Source: Oscillospiraceae bacterium (GTDB lineage Bacteria; Bacillota; Clostridia; Oscillospirales; Ruminococcaceae). From it: a DNA stretch of 6,277 nucleotides. A program made the position numbers and the translations under genes. The stretch's first letter is position 1. Each line of letters starts with the position of its first letter. The notes below the pieces were generated by a model, which was not told the DNA's origin, did no database searches, and saw nothing but the letters and a program-made list of their open reading frames with translations. Below, piece after piece: positions 4,988-6,277 of this stretch. Where the stretch lies: NCBI GenBank assembly GCA_031253365.1, contig JAIRWE010000043.1, forward strand, positions 1 to 6,277, written 5' to 3'.

Positions 4988-5608
4988 ATGACAAACAAAG
5001 AAAAATTTACGGAATTGGCGACAACCCGCATCAAGCGCGAGGGGATTACAAAACTGTTGGATTGGCTTGAAACCACCGATTTTTACACTTCGCCCGCGAG
5101 CACGAAATATCATCTGGCGGTCGAGGGCGGGCTTTTGCAGCACAGCCTTAACGTATACGACAGGTTGCTTCGCCTTTACGAAGCCGAACACGGGACGCCG
5201 TGCGCCGAAAGGCACGAAACCATTGCCGTTGTCGCGCTGTTCCACGACGTGTGCAAGGCGAACTGCTACAAGAAGTCATTGAGGAACGTCAAGGTTTACA
5301 GCGAAACGGGAACGAGAACGGACAACGGCGGAAACTACGACTGGGAAACGCAGGAGTGTTACGTGTTTGAGGAGAAATTCCCGTTCGGGTACCACGGCCC
5401 GAAGTCGGCGTTTTTGGTCGACAGGGCGCTCAGGCTTACGACGGAGGAATACGTGTGCATTGCCAACCACATGGGAATGTACGACAGACTGCATAACGAT
5501 TATTCGCTCGCCAAAGCGTTTGAAACGTATGGTTTGGCGTTCCTGCTTCATACCGCGGACTGTTTCGCCGTCTTTTCGGAGAAAGAGAAGCCGAGCGATG
5601 GTTGTTGA
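4988..5608 (+). CDS. HD-domain metal-dependent phosphohydrolase
   Basis: A 206-residue cytoplasmic protein of the HD superfamily, whose members hydrolyse phosphoesters of nucleotides or nucleic acids; the substrate here is unknown. The expected ligands appear in order: GGLLQHSLNV (H52), ALFHDVCK (H86-D87, K90) and LLHTAD (D191), with further conserved-looking histidines at H136 (GYHGPKS) and H161 (ANHMGMYD). The ATG at 4988 is preceded by GAAAGG (4969-4974), a rather long 13-base spacing. The 3' end overlaps the start of the Clp-type gene by 11 bases, implying translational coupling. No regulatory domain is fused. Confidence is high for the domain and low for the pathway. Confidence 0.85.
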   Translation: MTNKEKFTELATTRIKREGITKLLDWLETTDFYTSPASTKYHLAVEGGLLQHSLNVYDRLLRLYEAEHGTPCAERHETIAVVALFHDVCKANCYKKSLRNVKVYSETGTRTDNGGNYDWETQECYVFEEKFPFGYHGPKSAFLVDRALRLTTEEYVCIANHMGMYDRLHNDYSLAKAFETYGLAFLLHTADCFAVFSEKEKPSDGC

Positions 5609-6277
5609 ACCGAAAGAATCGGCGAACTCCGCCGAAAAGTCCAAACTCTTGAACATGGAAAGCAGATTAAAGAAAAGAATAGTCGGGCAGGACGCCGCGA
5701 TTTCGTCAATCTGCCGCGCAATCAGAAGAAGCCGGGCGGGGTTCAAGGACCCCGCGCGACCCGTGGGCAGCTTCATTTTCCTCGGCACGTCGGGGATTGG
5801 CAAAACGGAACTGTGCAAAGCATTGGCGGCGGTGTTATACGGCAGCGAAAAAAAGCTGCTGAAATTCGATATGTCGGAGTGTATGCACGCGCATGATTCT
5901 TCAAGGCTGACAGGCTCCGCGCCGGGGTACGTGGGTTACGAGAACGGCGGGCAGCTTACGAACGCGGTCAAGCAAAACCCGAGCGCGGTCTTGTGCCTTG
6001 ACGAAATCGAGAAAGCCAACCCCGATGTTCTCAACCTTTTTCTGCAAATCATGGAGGACGGGGTTTTAACGTCCGGTCAGGGCGAAAAAATCAGCTTCGC
6101 GGATATTCTCATCATTATGACGTCAAACATAGGCGCGGAAGAAATCGTCCGCGAAAGCAAGCCGATTGGCTTTTCGGACGGTTACGACGAGGAAGCCGAC
6201 GTCAAATACAAAATCACCGACGTTATGAAAAACACCTTCAAACCGGAATTTCTCAACAGGATAGACGAAATAATCAC
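5598..6277 (+). CDS. Single-ring Clp-type AAA+ ATPase (ClpA/ClpC D2-like), cut by the window edge
   Basis: At least 226 residues, open at the right edge. It matches the second ATPase ring (D2) of ClpA/ClpB/ClpC from its first helix: RLKKRIVGQDAA (23-34), SRAGFKDPARPVGSFIFLG, Walker A GTSGIGKT (63-70), pore loop GYVGYENGG (110-118), Walker B VLCLDEI (D135, E136), sensor 1 TSN (175-177) and arginine finger in FLNRIDEII (R221). The ATG at 5598 overlaps the HD gene and follows GAGAAG (5585-5590); only about 22 residues precede the D2 module, so the usual N-domain and first ring are absent. IGF at 190-192 lies where ClpA has IGL and ClpC has VGF for docking ClpP. Walker A has TSGI in place of the usual PTGV. 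The probable role is ATP-driven protein unfolding; partner and substrate are unknown. Confidence 0.9.
   Translation, partial: MVVEPKESANSAEKSKLLNMESRLKKRIVGQDAAISSICRAIRRSRAGFKDPARPVGSFIFLGTSGIGKTELCKALAAVLYGSEKKLLKFDMSECMHAHDSSRLTGSAPGYVGYENGGQLTNAVKQNPSAVLCLDEIEKANPDVLNLFLQIMEDGVLTSGQGEKISFADILIIMTSNIGAEEIVRESKPIGFSDGYDEEADVKYKITDVMKNTFKPEFLNRIDEII

Noticed and set aside
5276..5818. Minus-strand open frame of 180 codons
   Set aside because: It lies antisense across both the HD gene and the Clp-type gene, each with intact catalytic motifs on the plus strand.
1..6277. DGR template repeat or reverse transcriptase within the window
   Set aside because: I found no second copy of the WWLRSPG...GVRPA coding stretch with A-rich codons and no reverse transcriptase motifs in any frame.

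Overview
The window most likely comes from a Gram-positive, Clostridia-type member of the Bacillota. The evidence is strong purine-rich Shine-Dalgarno sites, consensus sigma-A promoters, Lys-rich secreted Ig-like/FN3/DUF6273-type proteins with MKKK signal peptides, and moderate GC by eye. This is inferred from gene style; no taxonomic marker is present. TAG, TAA and TGA all end real genes, so there is no sign of an altered genetic code.

Layout. Positions 1-537 hold no convincing plus-strand gene. They carry a consensus promoter firing leftwards out of the window (81-110, minus strand), two copies of a short GC-rich hairpin repeat, an imperfect terminator-like hairpin with no gene in front of it, and a set of inverted repeats just upstream of the first gene. 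Positions 538-1152 encode an unrecognised 204-residue cytoplasmic protein with a twice-used IPNPA motif. After an extended -10 promoter (1222-1230) come two tandem paralogues of a secreted Ig-like + FN3 + DUF6273-type protein. The first (1266-2125) is decayed: an amber codon, a frame change, and loss of most of the C-terminal domain. The second (2122-3309) is intact and is followed by a strong terminator (3343-3375) and a third copy of the hairpin repeat. From 3489 to the right edge is a tightly packed plus-strand run: a calcineurin-like metallophosphoesterase, an unrecognised 256-residue protein, an HD-domain phosphohydrolase, and the start of a single-ring Clp-type AAA+ ATPase that overlaps the HD gene by 11 bases.

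The most interesting signal is at the 3' end of the intact secreted protein. Between the fixed frames WWLRSPG and GVRPAMWIKL, 32 of 35 consecutive codons end in C or T, against about half elsewhere in the gene. Nearly all the residues are ones reachable by randomising the A's of AAC/AAT codons. That is the fingerprint of a variable region written by a diversity-generating retroelement (DGR). No template repeat or reverse transcriptase is visible here, so if this is a DGR target the machinery lies outside the window or acts in trans. The second point of interest is the Clp-type ATPase: it begins directly at the D2 module, with no N-domain or first ring, yet keeps an IGF tripeptide where ClpA and ClpC carry their ClpP-docking loop.
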